Assembly (NCBI RefSeq): GCF_014931715.1
Contig: NZ_CP063164.1
Coordinates: forward strand, 1,488,001 to 1,552,000
DNA: 64,000 bases
Direction: 5' to 3'
Origin: Sulfurovum indicum
GTDB lineage: Bacteria > Campylobacterota > Campylobacteria > Campylobacterales > Sulfurovaceae
This document shows, one piece after another, positions 25,281 through 32,889 of this stretch (position 1 is its first letter; each line of letters opens with the position of its first letter). The notes under the pieces were generated by a model. That model saw only the letters and a list, made by a program, of their open reading frames with translations. It did not search any database and had not been told where the DNA came from. The translations under genes were made by a program, and so were the position numbers.

Positions 25281-25526
25281 TTAATCAATATTGAATTCTT
25301 TTTTTAATTCATTGATTCTTTGAGCTTTCCCAATTGAATCATATCGCATATCAGATTTATCAACAAATACAGCATATATTATATATATAATCAATATAAT
25401 TCCAATTGGAGGAAAAACTACCGTACCCAAAACAAGTATAAACCCTATAACATTCTTCATATTTGATTTTTTTTGATACATTTTTAATTCATTTTCATAT
25501 ATTTTCTCTATATCTTTGTTAGTCAT
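25281..25526 (-). CDS. Small membrane protein, unknown function
   Basis: 81 residues: a charged helical N-terminus (KDIEKIYENELKMYQKKSN), a hydrophobic hairpin (IGFILVLGTVVFPPIGIILI and onward, probably two closely spaced helices with a PP turn) and a charged tail (GKAQRINELKKEF). AAGGAG stands 5 bases before the ATG. The IS3-family element is inserted about 30 bases upstream of the start, so the native promoter is probably disrupted or displaced. Confidence 0.65.
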   Translation of the reverse strand: MTNKDIEKIYENELKMYQKKSNMKNVIGFILVLGTVVFPPIGIILIIYIIYAVFVDKSDMRYDSIGKAQRINELKKEFNID

Positions 25527-25594
25527 TACTTCTCCTTGAATTTTGAAGTTGTCATGGTAATCCTCCCATTTCCCAACCCCTCCAAAAGTAGAGA

Positions 25595-26422
25595 CTAAGC
25601 TGCAAGAGCCAACTTCTGTTTGGGAGTGATCCCGCCTATTGCCATGTTAGGGCGTTCGTTATTATATACCCAAAGCCATTTGGTTGCAAATTCTCTTACC
25701 TCCTCGATTGTGTTAAAGATGTATTGATTAAGCCAATCATATCGAACAGTACGGTTGTAGCGTTCGATATAGGCATTCTGCTGCGGTTTGCCTGGTTGGA
25801 TATACTCCAGCTTGATCTTTTGCTTTTTAGCCCAATTTTGTAATGCTGTAGAGATATATTCCGGACCATTATCACACCGTATGATCTTAGGCTTACCTCT
25901 CCATTCAATAATTCTCTTCAAAGATCTTATAACTCTTTGTGAAGGCAATGAGAAGTCTGCTTCAATTTCCAATCCTTCACGATTATAGTCATCAATCACA
26001 TTAAAGAGCCTGAAGCTTCTACCGTCACTGAGATTATCATGCATGAAATCCATTGACCATACTTCATTGGGTGCAGTTGGTACACTCAGAGGCTCTGGTG
26101 CTTCCCTTTTGATACGTTTTTTAGGCTTGATCCTGAGATTGAGCTCCAGTTCTTTGTAGATGCGGTAAACTCGCTTATGGTTCCACTTATACCCTTTGAC
26201 ATTTCTCAAATATAAAAAGCACAATCCAAAGCCCCAGTTTCGCTGGTTATGCGTTAAGCGTATCAGCCAATCGGCTATAATCTCATTTTCCTCATTGAGT
26301 TTAGCTTCATACCTGTAACAGTATTCACTGATTCTAAAGGCTTTACAGGCTAAACGGACAGTTACTTGTTTTTCTTGAACAGCCCTCATAGCCATCTTCT
26401 TACGCAAAGATGGCTTTACCAC
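25595..26422 (-). CDS. IS3 family transposase OrfB (DDE integrase core)
   Basis: 275 residues: HTH_21-type segment ([35 protein letters not shown]) followed by an rve integrase domain with the D-D-(35)-E residues in [21 protein letters not shown] and [12 protein letters not shown]. The frame opens with GTG inside the end of orfA. It is normally translated as an OrfAB fusion after -1 frameshifting at the A7 run. Confidence 0.93.
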   Translation of the reverse strand: MVKPSLRKKMAMRAVQEKQVTVRLACKAFRISEYCYRYEAKLNEENEIIADWLIRLTHNQRNWGFGLCFLYLRNVKGYKWNHKRVYRIYKELELNLRIKPKKRIKREAPEPLSVPTAPNEVWSMDFMHDNLSDGRSFRLFNVIDDYNREGLEIEADFSLPSQRVIRSLKRIIEWRGKPKIIRCDNGPEYISTALQNWAKKQKIKLEYIQPGKPQQNAYIERYNRTVRYDWLNQYIFNTIEEVREFATKWLWVYNNERPNMAIGGITPKQKLALAA

Positions 26423-26682
26423 TTTTTTTCCAAAGCCTCCTGTACGATCTCTGCTTTTAAACGCTCTTCTGCATACATCTTTTTTAGACGACGGTTTTCC
26501 TCTTCAAGCTCTTTGAGCCGCTTCATCAAGGAAGCATCCATACCTCCATACTTAGATCGCCAGTTATAAAAGGTCGCACTACTTATACCATGCTCTCTAC
26601 AAATTTCAGGAACCGGTATTCCGCTTTCTGCCTGTTTTAAAATTGATAGTATCTGTGTATCACTAAATCGTGACTTCTTCAT
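26416..26682 (-). CDS. IS3 family transposase OrfA (helix-turn-helix)
   Basis: 88 residues: HTH_Tnp_1 domain ([40 protein letters not shown]) and a leucine-zipper-like helix ([20 protein letters not shown]). OrfA binds the IS ends. The gene overlaps orfB by 7 bases; the last codons contain G GAA AAA AAG, a heptamer suitable for -1 slippage. Confidence 0.93.
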   Translation of the reverse strand: MKKSRFSDTQILSILKQAESGIPVPEICREHGISSATFYNWRSKYGGMDASLMKRLKELEEENRRLKKMYAEERLKAEIVQEALEKKW

Positions 26683-26753
26683 AGAAAATCTCCTTATAAT
26701 ATTTTACTGGAATTTTCTACTTTTGGGAAGATTGGGTTTTTGGGAGGATTACC

Positions 26754-27082
26754 TCATCATCATAGAAACTAGTGGTCGAAGTTCCTTTGTTCTGAAATTA
26801 ATATATAATTTTTGTTGTACCTCAAAATATATAATGCTGATATAAGGGTAGCATTTTTTTAGATATAATTAAATGAAGATAATGGAAAAGGAAAAAGGAA
26901 TGGGATTATTTTCTAATATATTATTGGGTTCAGGGATGAATCATTAAGCTAATGAATTTTCTCGTTCCACCTCTTGGCTATACAAGTTTGGATATAAGGA
27001 AAAGATAAAAAATACATGAAACAATAAATAGTTTCCCTTACAGCGAAACTATTGCTCACGACAAATATAAGGCGATAAAAAC
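26754..27082. other. Short intergenic region with mini-ORF and hairpin
   Basis: Holds the TCAT duplication next to the IS, a TATAAT box at 26864-26869, the 15-codon frame at 26900 and, just before the next gene, a perfect 9-bp stem-loop AATAGTTTC / GAAACTATT (27027-27053) that could be an operator. CTCGTTCC at 26962 resembles one arm of REP family 1. Confidence 0.45.
26900..26947 (+). pseudogene. 15-codon frame with MGLFSN start, likely gene remnant
   Basis: Translates as MGLFSNILLGSGMNH then TAA. It has an AAAAAGGA ribosome-binding site touching the ATG region and a TATAAT box 30 bases upstream. The opening resembles MGFFSSLFSN of the gene at 23127. It is either the stub of a deleted relative or a real micropeptide. 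Confidence 0.4.
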
Positions 27083-27646
27083 ATGAAAGCACGAACACTA
27101 ACAGTTATAACTATGTTGCTTGACTTGAAAGCGGCAGCATTAAAGCTTTTGCGTTCAGATCACAGAAACCCCGCATTACTTAATTTTTATACGCTTATAG
27201 ATATTTGTGCAAGCCTTTCTAATGAAAATAAACAACAAAGTCGTGAAATATTTGAAACATTCTTGTCTAATTTTGCTGAAATGACCACATGGGAATTTTA
27301 TTCCACATATGACCTTTGGTCTGCACGTTGCTCACTTGTGCATACATATTCACCATTTGGGTATCATACAAATAAACAAAACAATGGTGCACGCCCAATA
27401 TTTTATTATTCTTGGGCAGAAGAAGAGCCAAAGATTAGGGCTGCATTAGAAAAACGAGGCTATTCAGACTTTATTCTTTTAGACACGGAAGAAATTAAAA
27501 CTATTGCAATTGATGCATTTAACACCATGTACAAAAAGATAACTGAAGACCCAGAATTTGAAAAGTTATTTATTAAAAATGCAAAACATTTATTGCCTAG
27601 CCTTCAAAATATGAGGTTTGAAGATGAGTTATCAAAAATTATATAA
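27083..27646 (+). CDS. Hypothetical protein with a HEPN-like R-x4-H motif
   Basis: 187 residues, all-helical by appearance. The segment LWSARCSLVHTYSPFGYH contains R-x4-H, the spacing expected for the catalytic motif of HEPN ribonucleases, preceded by a helical region with FYTLIDICASLSN. HEPN proteins often serve as toxins or abortive-infection effectors. No nucleotidyltransferase antitoxin partner is adjacent. The gene lies alone on the plus strand between the IS and a family-2 REP at 27706, with a 9-bp hairpin just upstream of its start. The HEPN call is inference from one motif plus overall layout. Confidence 0.6.
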   Translation: MKARTLTVITMLLDLKAAALKLLRSDHRNPALLNFYTLIDICASLSNENKQQSREIFETFLSNFAEMTTWEFYSTYDLWSARCSLVHTYSPFGYHTNKQNNGARPIFYYSWAEEEPKIRAALEKRGYSDFILLDTEEIKTIAIDAFNTMYKKITEDPEFEKLFIKNAKHLLPSLQNMRFEDELSKII

Positions 27647-27705
27647 TAATTAATAAAATAAGGGTCAAAATAAGGGTCAGGCGTTGAATATACACTTTTT
27701 TTCCT

Positions 27706-27731
27706 CGTCCCCAAGCTGGAGTTTGGGGACG
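27706..27731. repeat. REP palindrome, family 2, copy 3
   Basis: CGTCCCCAA - GCTGGAGT - TTGGGGACG, 9-bp perfect arms. It closes the AT-rich block that opens with the same core at 23701. AAGGGTCA occurs twice (27659 and 27672) just before it. Confidence 0.8.
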
Positions 27732-27760
27732 AAAAATTTACCTCTTATAATTTATTATGC

Positions 27761-28984
27761 CTATTTATGACAAATAACCTGCACTATACTTTTTTTTGCC
27801 TCATCTGCAATATCAACAACCTCTATTTTACTAATATTCATATCTAAGTTATAACTAACATCATTTGCATCTAAAAACATTCTTGCCACATTATCTTTAA
27901 TTGCGAGATTAACATTTTGTGCTATTGAATTCTTTAATCCTGCATAAATAACACCTACTACATTTCCATGATTATCCAGTAAAGGCCCTCCACTATTACC
28001 ATGCTGTACTGGTGCTGTTAGTTGTAATTTAGTAGAGTCATTTAACAAACCATTTAATGAGCTAATATTTCCTAAAGTAAGTTTAATATTTGTACCTAAT
28101 AAATCCCCTAATGGATATCCCATTGCAATAATACTTTCACCTATCCTAACTCCTTTACCTCCTCTAAATTTTAGAAAAGACTTATTCGGTGTATCTGAAA
28201 CAAGTACTGCTAAATCGTTTGTTTTATCAAAAGATTTTATTTTTGCTTTTGCTTGATATCCATTTCTAACAATTTCTATATTTTTACATTCTTCTACAAC
28301 ATGTTGATTTGTTATGAGAATATTATCATTAATAAAAAAACCTGTTCCAGTCACAGTCTGCTTTTTATAATCTTCTTCTACAGGCTTCTTAATAGTAGTA
28401 TTCTTCTTTATAGTTCTTTTTTTATATATAGGAATTGATAATTGTCTAACAGAATATCCTTGCTGATCTTTGGCAAAACTTACAGATGGTATTGCTAACT
28501 CTTTTCTATTAGATTTTTTCTTACCGAAAACTAGTACACCCCTTACATTTACAAGTAAATGACTTATTCCTGAAGGAACTTTTAATTCTATAAAAAACTG
28601 TTTTTCAACTCCCCTATTCCACTTTTTTTCCCAACCTTCGACCATATAGTATTTACTTTTAATATTTCTCTTTGTTATACCACTATATATTTTATCAGGA
28701 GGGCTATAGCTTGAAATACTATCAAATGTGTTTTTAGCATAAGTTCCGTTTGTGTATCTAATTTGAGGGAAAGAAAGTGTTAAACCACCCATAACTGCAT
28801 TTTTATATCTATTTTTCATTATCCCCATAAGATGAATACTCTCACCTTGAACTATTTTATCAGGATATATAATTATAATTTCCACTTCATTATCTTCAAT
28901 CACAAAAGTCTTAACTTCACTATTGGTTTTAGCAAATGACATTGCAGTAAAAATACAAACCACAAAGAATATTTTTTGTATCAT
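27761..28984 (-). CDS. Secreted trypsin-like serine protease (S1C/DegP-like)
   Basis: About 407 residues from ATG 28984 (GGGGAG 10 bases upstream). Signal peptide IFFVVCIFTAMSFA, then a beta-rich N-terminal domain of about 190 residues, then a chymotrypsin-fold protease: His in ILITNQHVVEEC, Asp in DKTNDLAVLVSD, Ser in VQHGNSGGPLLDNHGNVVG. There is no PDZ domain, unlike DegP. It would act in the periplasm or at the surface. Like its neighbours it is AT-rich and lies just outside the REP at 27706. What the N-terminal domain binds is unknown. Confidence 0.85.
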   Translation of the reverse strand: MIQKIFFVVCIFTAMSFAKTNSEVKTFVIEDNEVEIIIIYPDKIVQGESIHLMGIMKNRYKNAVMGGLTLSFPQIRYTNGTYAKNTFDSISSYSPPDKIYSGITKRNIKSKYYMVEGWEKKWNRGVEKQFFIELKVPSGISHLLVNVRGVLVFGKKKSNRKELAIPSVSFAKDQQGYSVRQLSIPIYKKRTIKKNTTIKKPVEEDYKKQTVTGTGFFINDNILITNQHVVEECKNIEIVRNGYQAKAKIKSFDKTNDLAVLVSDTPNKSFLKFRGGKGVRIGESIIAMGYPLGDLLGTNIKLTLGNISSLNGLLNDSTKLQLTAPVQHGNSGGPLLDNHGNVVGVIYAGLKNSIAQNVNLAIKDNVARMFLDANDVSYNLDMNISKIEVVDIADEAKKSIVQVICHK

Positions 28985-29046
28985 TTTATATCTACTCCCC
29001 CTTATTATCATAAAATATTCTACATGATTAATATTAAATTATGAAG

Positions 29047-30924
29047 TTATTCTCCAAACAGATAGATCAGCTCAGGAAACATCACAATGATCCCCAATGC
29101 CAATACTTGCAGCAGGATAAACGGAACTACACCCCTGTAAATAGCTCCCGTACTCACCTTGTTCCCTGCTGCACCTTTAAGATAGAACAGTGCAAAGCCA
29201 AAAGGTGGGGTGAGGAAGGAGGCTTGCAGGTTCATTGCTATGAGAATAGCAAACCAGACAGGATCTATACCGAACGATGCCACAATAGGCACCAAGATGG
29301 GTACAACCACAAAAGCGATCTCAATAAAGTCAATAAAGAATCCAAGCAGGAAGATAACCAGCATTGCTATGAGAATGAAGGTCCACTTGTCTCCCAGATC
29401 ACCGGTAAAGAACTGCAATGCCATATCGCCGCCACCAAGTTCGTTGAAAACCAGAGAAAATGCAGTCGCACCTATAAGGATCATGAAGATCATTGCCGTA
29501 AGCTTTACCGTCTCTATCGCCGCATAACGCAAAAGCTCAAAACTGAATACCCTGTTGTATACCGCCAGTACCATTCCGCCAAGTACTCCTATGGCAGCGG
29601 ACTCGGTTGGAGAAGCAATACCGGCAAATATGCTCCCCAGTACCACTCCGATAAGCAGCAGCGGCGGGACAATGGCTTTAACGGCTTCTTTGACCACTTT
29701 AGCGTATGGCTCGTCTGAGACAATGGCCGGTGCAACTTCTTTATTGAAATATGCAATGAGTACAATATAAATAATGTAGAGGATAATAAGCAGCAGTCCC
29801 GGTACGACTGCCGCTTTGAAAAGGTCACCCACACTCAGGTGCATCTGGTCACCCAGAACGATAAGGACGATGGACGGCGGGATAAGCTGTCCGAGTGTTC
29901 CACTCGCTGCAATACTCCCTGAAGCCAATGCAGGTGAGTAATGGTGTTTCAGCATCAAAGGTAGAGCGATAAGGCTCATCATCACCACTGAAGCCCCTAC
30001 TATACCTGTACTCGCCGCCAAAATAGCCCCTACAAGCACCACAGAGACAGCCAAACCGCCCCTTACCTGCCCAAAAAGTTTCCCCATAGAACTAAGCAGG
30101 TTCTCTGCCATCTTGGACTTTTCAAGAATGAGCCCCATGAAGATAAAGAGTGGGACTGCCATGAGTGTGACATTGCCCATGATGCCGTAGGTCCTGTAAG
30201 GAAGCATCTCAAGTACTCCCAGCCCTACCTCATCGGTAATAAGTGCAAAAAAGAGTGCCACTCCTGCAAAGACAAAAGCTACCTGGAAGCCTGCCATGAG
30301 TAAAACCAAAGCCAAGCCGAACATGAGGAATACCGGATCAAACCAAAATGCCATACGGTTAAACCACGCTATGTAAACAAGGGCAGCCACCAGGGCTACC
30401 CCTACAAGAGTTTTGATGAGAGCTGTTTTGTTCTCTATTCTATGATACGCTTTAAACACTTCACTCACAGCCTGAAGAAGCAACAGCACAAAAGCCACCA
30501 CCAACATAGCCTTAATGAGCCAACGATGCGTCAATCCCCCAGGATCAGAAGAGACTTCATGTTGCATATAACTCTGATAGGTCATGTCAAACGCATCATT
30601 CAGGAACAAAAGCGAAAAAGGCACAACAAGTAGAAGCATAGAGAGTATCTGTACTATGGATCTTGTATCAGGACTGTAACGCTCAAAGAAAATATCTACT
30701 CTTACATGTTTGTCATGTTTAAGCGCATAGGTAAGCCCAAGTAAAAAGATCACATCAAAAAGATGCCACTCTACTTCCTGCAAAGCAATAGATCCGGCAG
30801 AGAACAGGTAACGCATCCCTGCATCGTAGGCTACTAAAAGTGAGAGGATGACTACCAGGATGGCTGCTGTATATCCGCTGTATTTTGAGATTCGGTCCAA
30901 ATAATAAGAAAATTGCAACTCCAT
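29047..30924 (-). CDS. Fused TRAP transporter permease, DctQ-DctM
   Basis: 625 residues joining a four-helix small permease (about 1-170; QEVEWHLFDVIFLLGLTYAL and KHDKHVRVDIF are typical DctQ motifs) to a large permease of about 12 helices (about 190-625; FMGLILEKSKMAENLL, ASTGIVGASVVMMSLIALPL, IPPSIVLIVLGDQ). TRAP transporters use Na+ gradients to import organic acids delivered by a periplasmic DctP protein. No DctP gene is in the window. The ATG abuts the stop codon of a RelE-type toxin gene, which puts the permease behind the toxin-antitoxin pair in one transcript. Confidence 0.9.
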   Translation of the reverse strand: MELQFSYYLDRISKYSGYTAAILVVILSLLVAYDAGMRYLFSAGSIALQEVEWHLFDVIFLLGLTYALKHDKHVRVDIFFERYSPDTRSIVQILSMLLLVVPFSLLFLNDAFDMTYQSYMQHEVSSDPGGLTHRWLIKAMLVVAFVLLLLQAVSEVFKAYHRIENKTALIKTLVGVALVAALVYIAWFNRMAFWFDPVFLMFGLALVLLMAGFQVAFVFAGVALFFALITDEVGLGVLEMLPYRTYGIMGNVTLMAVPLFIFMGLILEKSKMAENLLSSMGKLFGQVRGGLAVSVVLVGAILAASTGIVGASVVMMSLIALPLMLKHHYSPALASGSIAASGTLGQLIPPSIVLIVLGDQMHLSVGDLFKAAVVPGLLLIILYIIYIVLIAYFNKEVAPAIVSDEPYAKVVKEAVKAIVPPLLLIGVVLGSIFAGIASPTESAAIGVLGGMVLAVYNRVFSFELLRYAAIETVKLTAMIFMILIGATAFSLVFNELGGGDMALQFFTGDLGDKWTFILIAMLVIFLLGFFIDFIEIAFVVVPILVPIVASFGIDPVWFAILIAMNLQASFLTPPFGFALFYLKGAAGNKVSTGAIYRGVVPFILLQVLALGIIVMFPELIYLFGE

Positions 30925-31212
30925 CTACTCACTTCTTGCTTTTAGATTATCATATATACTATTGTTCTCTCTTTTTCCTGAAACCAGAACCAACACGATT
31001 ACCTCTTCATCTTTTACTTCATAGGCTAATCTATAGCCAACACTTCGTAATTTTATTTTATAGATATTTTCATACCCTTTAAGCCTGTCTTTTACAACTT
31101 TTGGTTGTTCCAATCGTTCTTTTAGCTTTTTTTTAAATTGCTCTTTTACACTATGATTAAGTTTTTTCCACTCTTTAAGTGCTTTAGGTTTAAAATGAAG
31201 CTCATAGCTCAT
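30925..31212 (-). CDS. RelE family toxin
   Basis: 95 residues of the RelE/StbE type: YELHFKPKALKEWKKLNHSV, LKGYENIYKIKLRSVGYRLA, YEVKDEEVIVLVLVSGKRE. RelE cuts mRNA in the ribosomal A site. The antitoxin gene precedes it with an 11-base overlap, and the TRAP permease gene starts immediately after its TAG stop (no gap). Confidence 0.9.
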   Translation of the reverse strand: MSYELHFKPKALKEWKKLNHSVKEQFKKKLKERLEQPKVVKDRLKGYENIYKIKLRSVGYRLAYEVKDEEVIVLVLVSGKRENNSIYDNLKARSE

Positions 31213-31453
31213 CTATATTGACCTTGATAGGCTTTTGTCCATCATTTAATCTCTCTTCTACCTCTTTCATTAGATAGTAATCATCCAGAATATCCATCAT
31301 ATTCTCATATACATCACTGGGAACCAAATAGGCACTGGGCTTATTATGGTTCAAAATAGCCACCGTCTCACCATTTGCCTCTTCTATGACAGAAGAGGGA
31401 CTTTTTTTCAGTTCAGAGATACTTGCTGTATAGTTTGCTAAAATTTGTGTCAT
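31202..31453 (-). CDS. Phd/YefM (StbD-like) antitoxin
   Basis: 83 residues with the Phd/YefM DNA-binding N-terminus (TASISELKKSPSSVIEEANG, ETVAILNHNKPSAYLVPSDV) and an acidic toxin-binding tail. It neutralises the RelE protein encoded next and should repress the operon. Its promoter region (31454-31518) contains a T-rich stretch with a repeated TTTTTAGTAtcTTATTTAGTA pattern that may be the operator. Confidence 0.9.
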   Translation of the reverse strand: MTQILANYTASISELKKSPSSVIEEANGETVAILNHNKPSAYLVPSDVYENMMDILDDYYLMKEVEERLNDGQKPIKVNIDEL

Positions 31454-31518
31454 TTTTTATATCCTTTTTAGTATCTTATTTAGTACTATTTTAGCTACTT
31501 ACAGAGAAATTGTCAAGA

Positions 31519-32319
31519 TTACTTCCAATAGGTATCGAGTCTGGAGTTCCACCCTCTTCTCCAGCGCTCTTCCCCGCGTGCAGGCGGTGAGTTCCTGATA
31601 CGTCGGGAGAGCATCGCTTTAGCTGAATCCGAAAATGCTTTGTACTTGTTCGGGTTCTTCTCATCCATATGTTCCAGTACCTGCATCAATCCCCATCCCT
31701 GGCCATGATAACGTTCACTCTTAAGTGTCCCCTCGCCTTTGAAGTTGGTATAGTCAATGAGAATGTAAAGTCCTCTCTCATCCACACTGCCGTCCTTTTT
31801 ATAAAGAATATGGTTAAAACGGCGTTCAATCATTGCAGCCTTCTCTGCATCATTAATATTCTCAAGCATTTGCGGCAATGCCTTCATCATCCTCTCCGCC
31901 ATGAACTCAGCCTGATAGGACATGGTACGCTTGAGAAAAGCAAAAAGCTCCATATAGCGCTTGGTTTTGGCTTTTTTTGCAGTAAAAAACTCTTTTTTGG
32001 TCTGCCATGGAAAATCGGTGTCATGGTTAAGCCAGTGCGGCATCCTGACATCCTTCTTTTCCATATATGCTACCACCATAGGGAATACTTCTCTAAAGCG
32101 CTCGGTATGCTCTTTGGGAAACCAGATAAAATGCCCTATGCCCAAGGAAGCAAAATCCTCTCCCTTGTTCCACCAGATAAGATATTTGTCTTTACCGAAC
32201 CCCTCATTCTGCCACACCTTTTTTGCAATATAGTCCGCCTGCTTCTGTGTGATGTTCAACTCTCCAGCCTGCAAGATCAATATTCCTGTCAGTATGAAGA
32301 GTAAAAAAAATCGGTTCAT
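31519..32319 (-). CDS. Exported conserved hypothetical protein
   Basis: 266 residues from ATG 32319, preceded by GGAGG at good distance; a longer frame to 32355 has no ribosome-binding site. Signal peptide FFLLFILTGILILQAGEL. Trp- and His-rich mature part with IWWNKGEDFASLGIGHFIWF, a central helical region and GWGLMQVLEHMDE, ending SRLDTYWK. The GIGHF and GWGLMQ segments faintly recall lysozyme or transglycosylase folds, but no clear catalytic site can be named. Probably periplasmic. Confidence 0.65.
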   Translation of the reverse strand: MNRFFLLFILTGILILQAGELNITQKQADYIAKKVWQNEGFGKDKYLIWWNKGEDFASLGIGHFIWFPKEHTERFREVFPMVVAYMEKKDVRMPHWLNHDTDFPWQTKKEFFTAKKAKTKRYMELFAFLKRTMSYQAEFMAERMMKALPQMLENINDAEKAAMIERRFNHILYKKDGSVDERGLYILIDYTNFKGEGTLKSERYHGQGWGLMQVLEHMDEKNPNKYKAFSDSAKAMLSRRIRNSPPARGEERWRRGWNSRLDTYWK

Positions 32320-32393
32320 ACATCCTCCATTAATTATCCAAATGTATAGTTGCATTGATTATACACTCTATAGACTAAAACGAGGAAACTTCA

Positions 32394-32816
32394 ATGCAAA
32401 AGAGAAGAGATTTCATGCTCTCCTTACTTTTGGGAGCACAAACCCTCCTGCAGGCTGAAAGTGTCAACCTTCAACAGCTGGAAGGTGACTGGCACCTGCG
32501 TGTGATGGATGGCAAGGAGGTACGCAAAGCCAGAGCAATTCTTGACTTTAAACCCGAAAAGATGTTACTTGAAGGATTTGACGGGTGCAACCGTATCTCA
32601 GGCAAGCTTATAGCTGTTGGCAACGGTACTTACAAAAGCAAGCTCATGACTACCCGGATGGCCTGTAGGGAAACGATACACCAGTATGTAAGCAGCAGAC
32701 TTCATGAGACCATCAGAGAGGGATTCACCATTGAAAAAGGGAAGCGTTACGGGATCATCGGGATCACCCTCAAAGGTAAAAAACATAAGCTTTTTTTTAA
32801 GAGAATGGGGAAGTAG
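32394..32816 (+). CDS. META domain protein (HslJ-like)
   Basis: 140 residues. The META fold is seen in LEGDWHLRVMDGK, MLLEGFDGCNRISGKL and LMTTRMACRETIHQYVSSRL. The N-terminus KRRDFMLSLLLGAQ resembles a twin-arginine signal peptide (RRxFM). HslJ-like proteins sit in the envelope and are linked to novobiocin resistance or stress in E. coli; no role is established here. GAGGA stands 7 bases before the ATG. Confidence 0.82.
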   Translation: MQKRRDFMLSLLLGAQTLLQAESVNLQQLEGDWHLRVMDGKEVRKARAILDFKPEKMLLEGFDGCNRISGKLIAVGNGTYKSKLMTTRMACRETIHQYVSSRLHETIREGFTIEKGKRYGIIGITLKGKKHKLFFKRMGK

Positions 32817-32889
32817 AGTTAAGAGTTAAGAGTTAAGAACAATATCTGTGCCTCCCTTTCTTAGACCTTAATCCTTAGCACTTACCCCT
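32814..32889. repeat. Intergenic tandem GAGTTAA-type repeat pair
   Basis: GAGTTAAGAGTTAAGAGTTA (three tandem units) on the left and an opposed tract CTTAGACCTTAATCCTTAGC on the right bracket about 25 bases. Similar tracts recur at 46737, 49920, 58120 and 63470 in other intergenic gaps, so this is probably a dispersed intergenic repeat. Confidence 0.5.

Larger units (their letters stand above)
25556..26753 (-). mobile_element. IS3 family insertion sequence, IS407-like group, complete
   Basis: 1198 bp with imperfect terminal inverted repeats of about 40 bp: both ends read GGTAATCCTCCC from outside inward and share CAAAAGTAGA further in. The element is flanked by a direct TCAT on both sides (25552-25555 and 26754-26757), the 4-bp target duplication typical of the IS407 group. 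It carries orfA and orfB with an A7 frameshift site. Both frames are intact, so it may be active. Confidence 0.92.
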
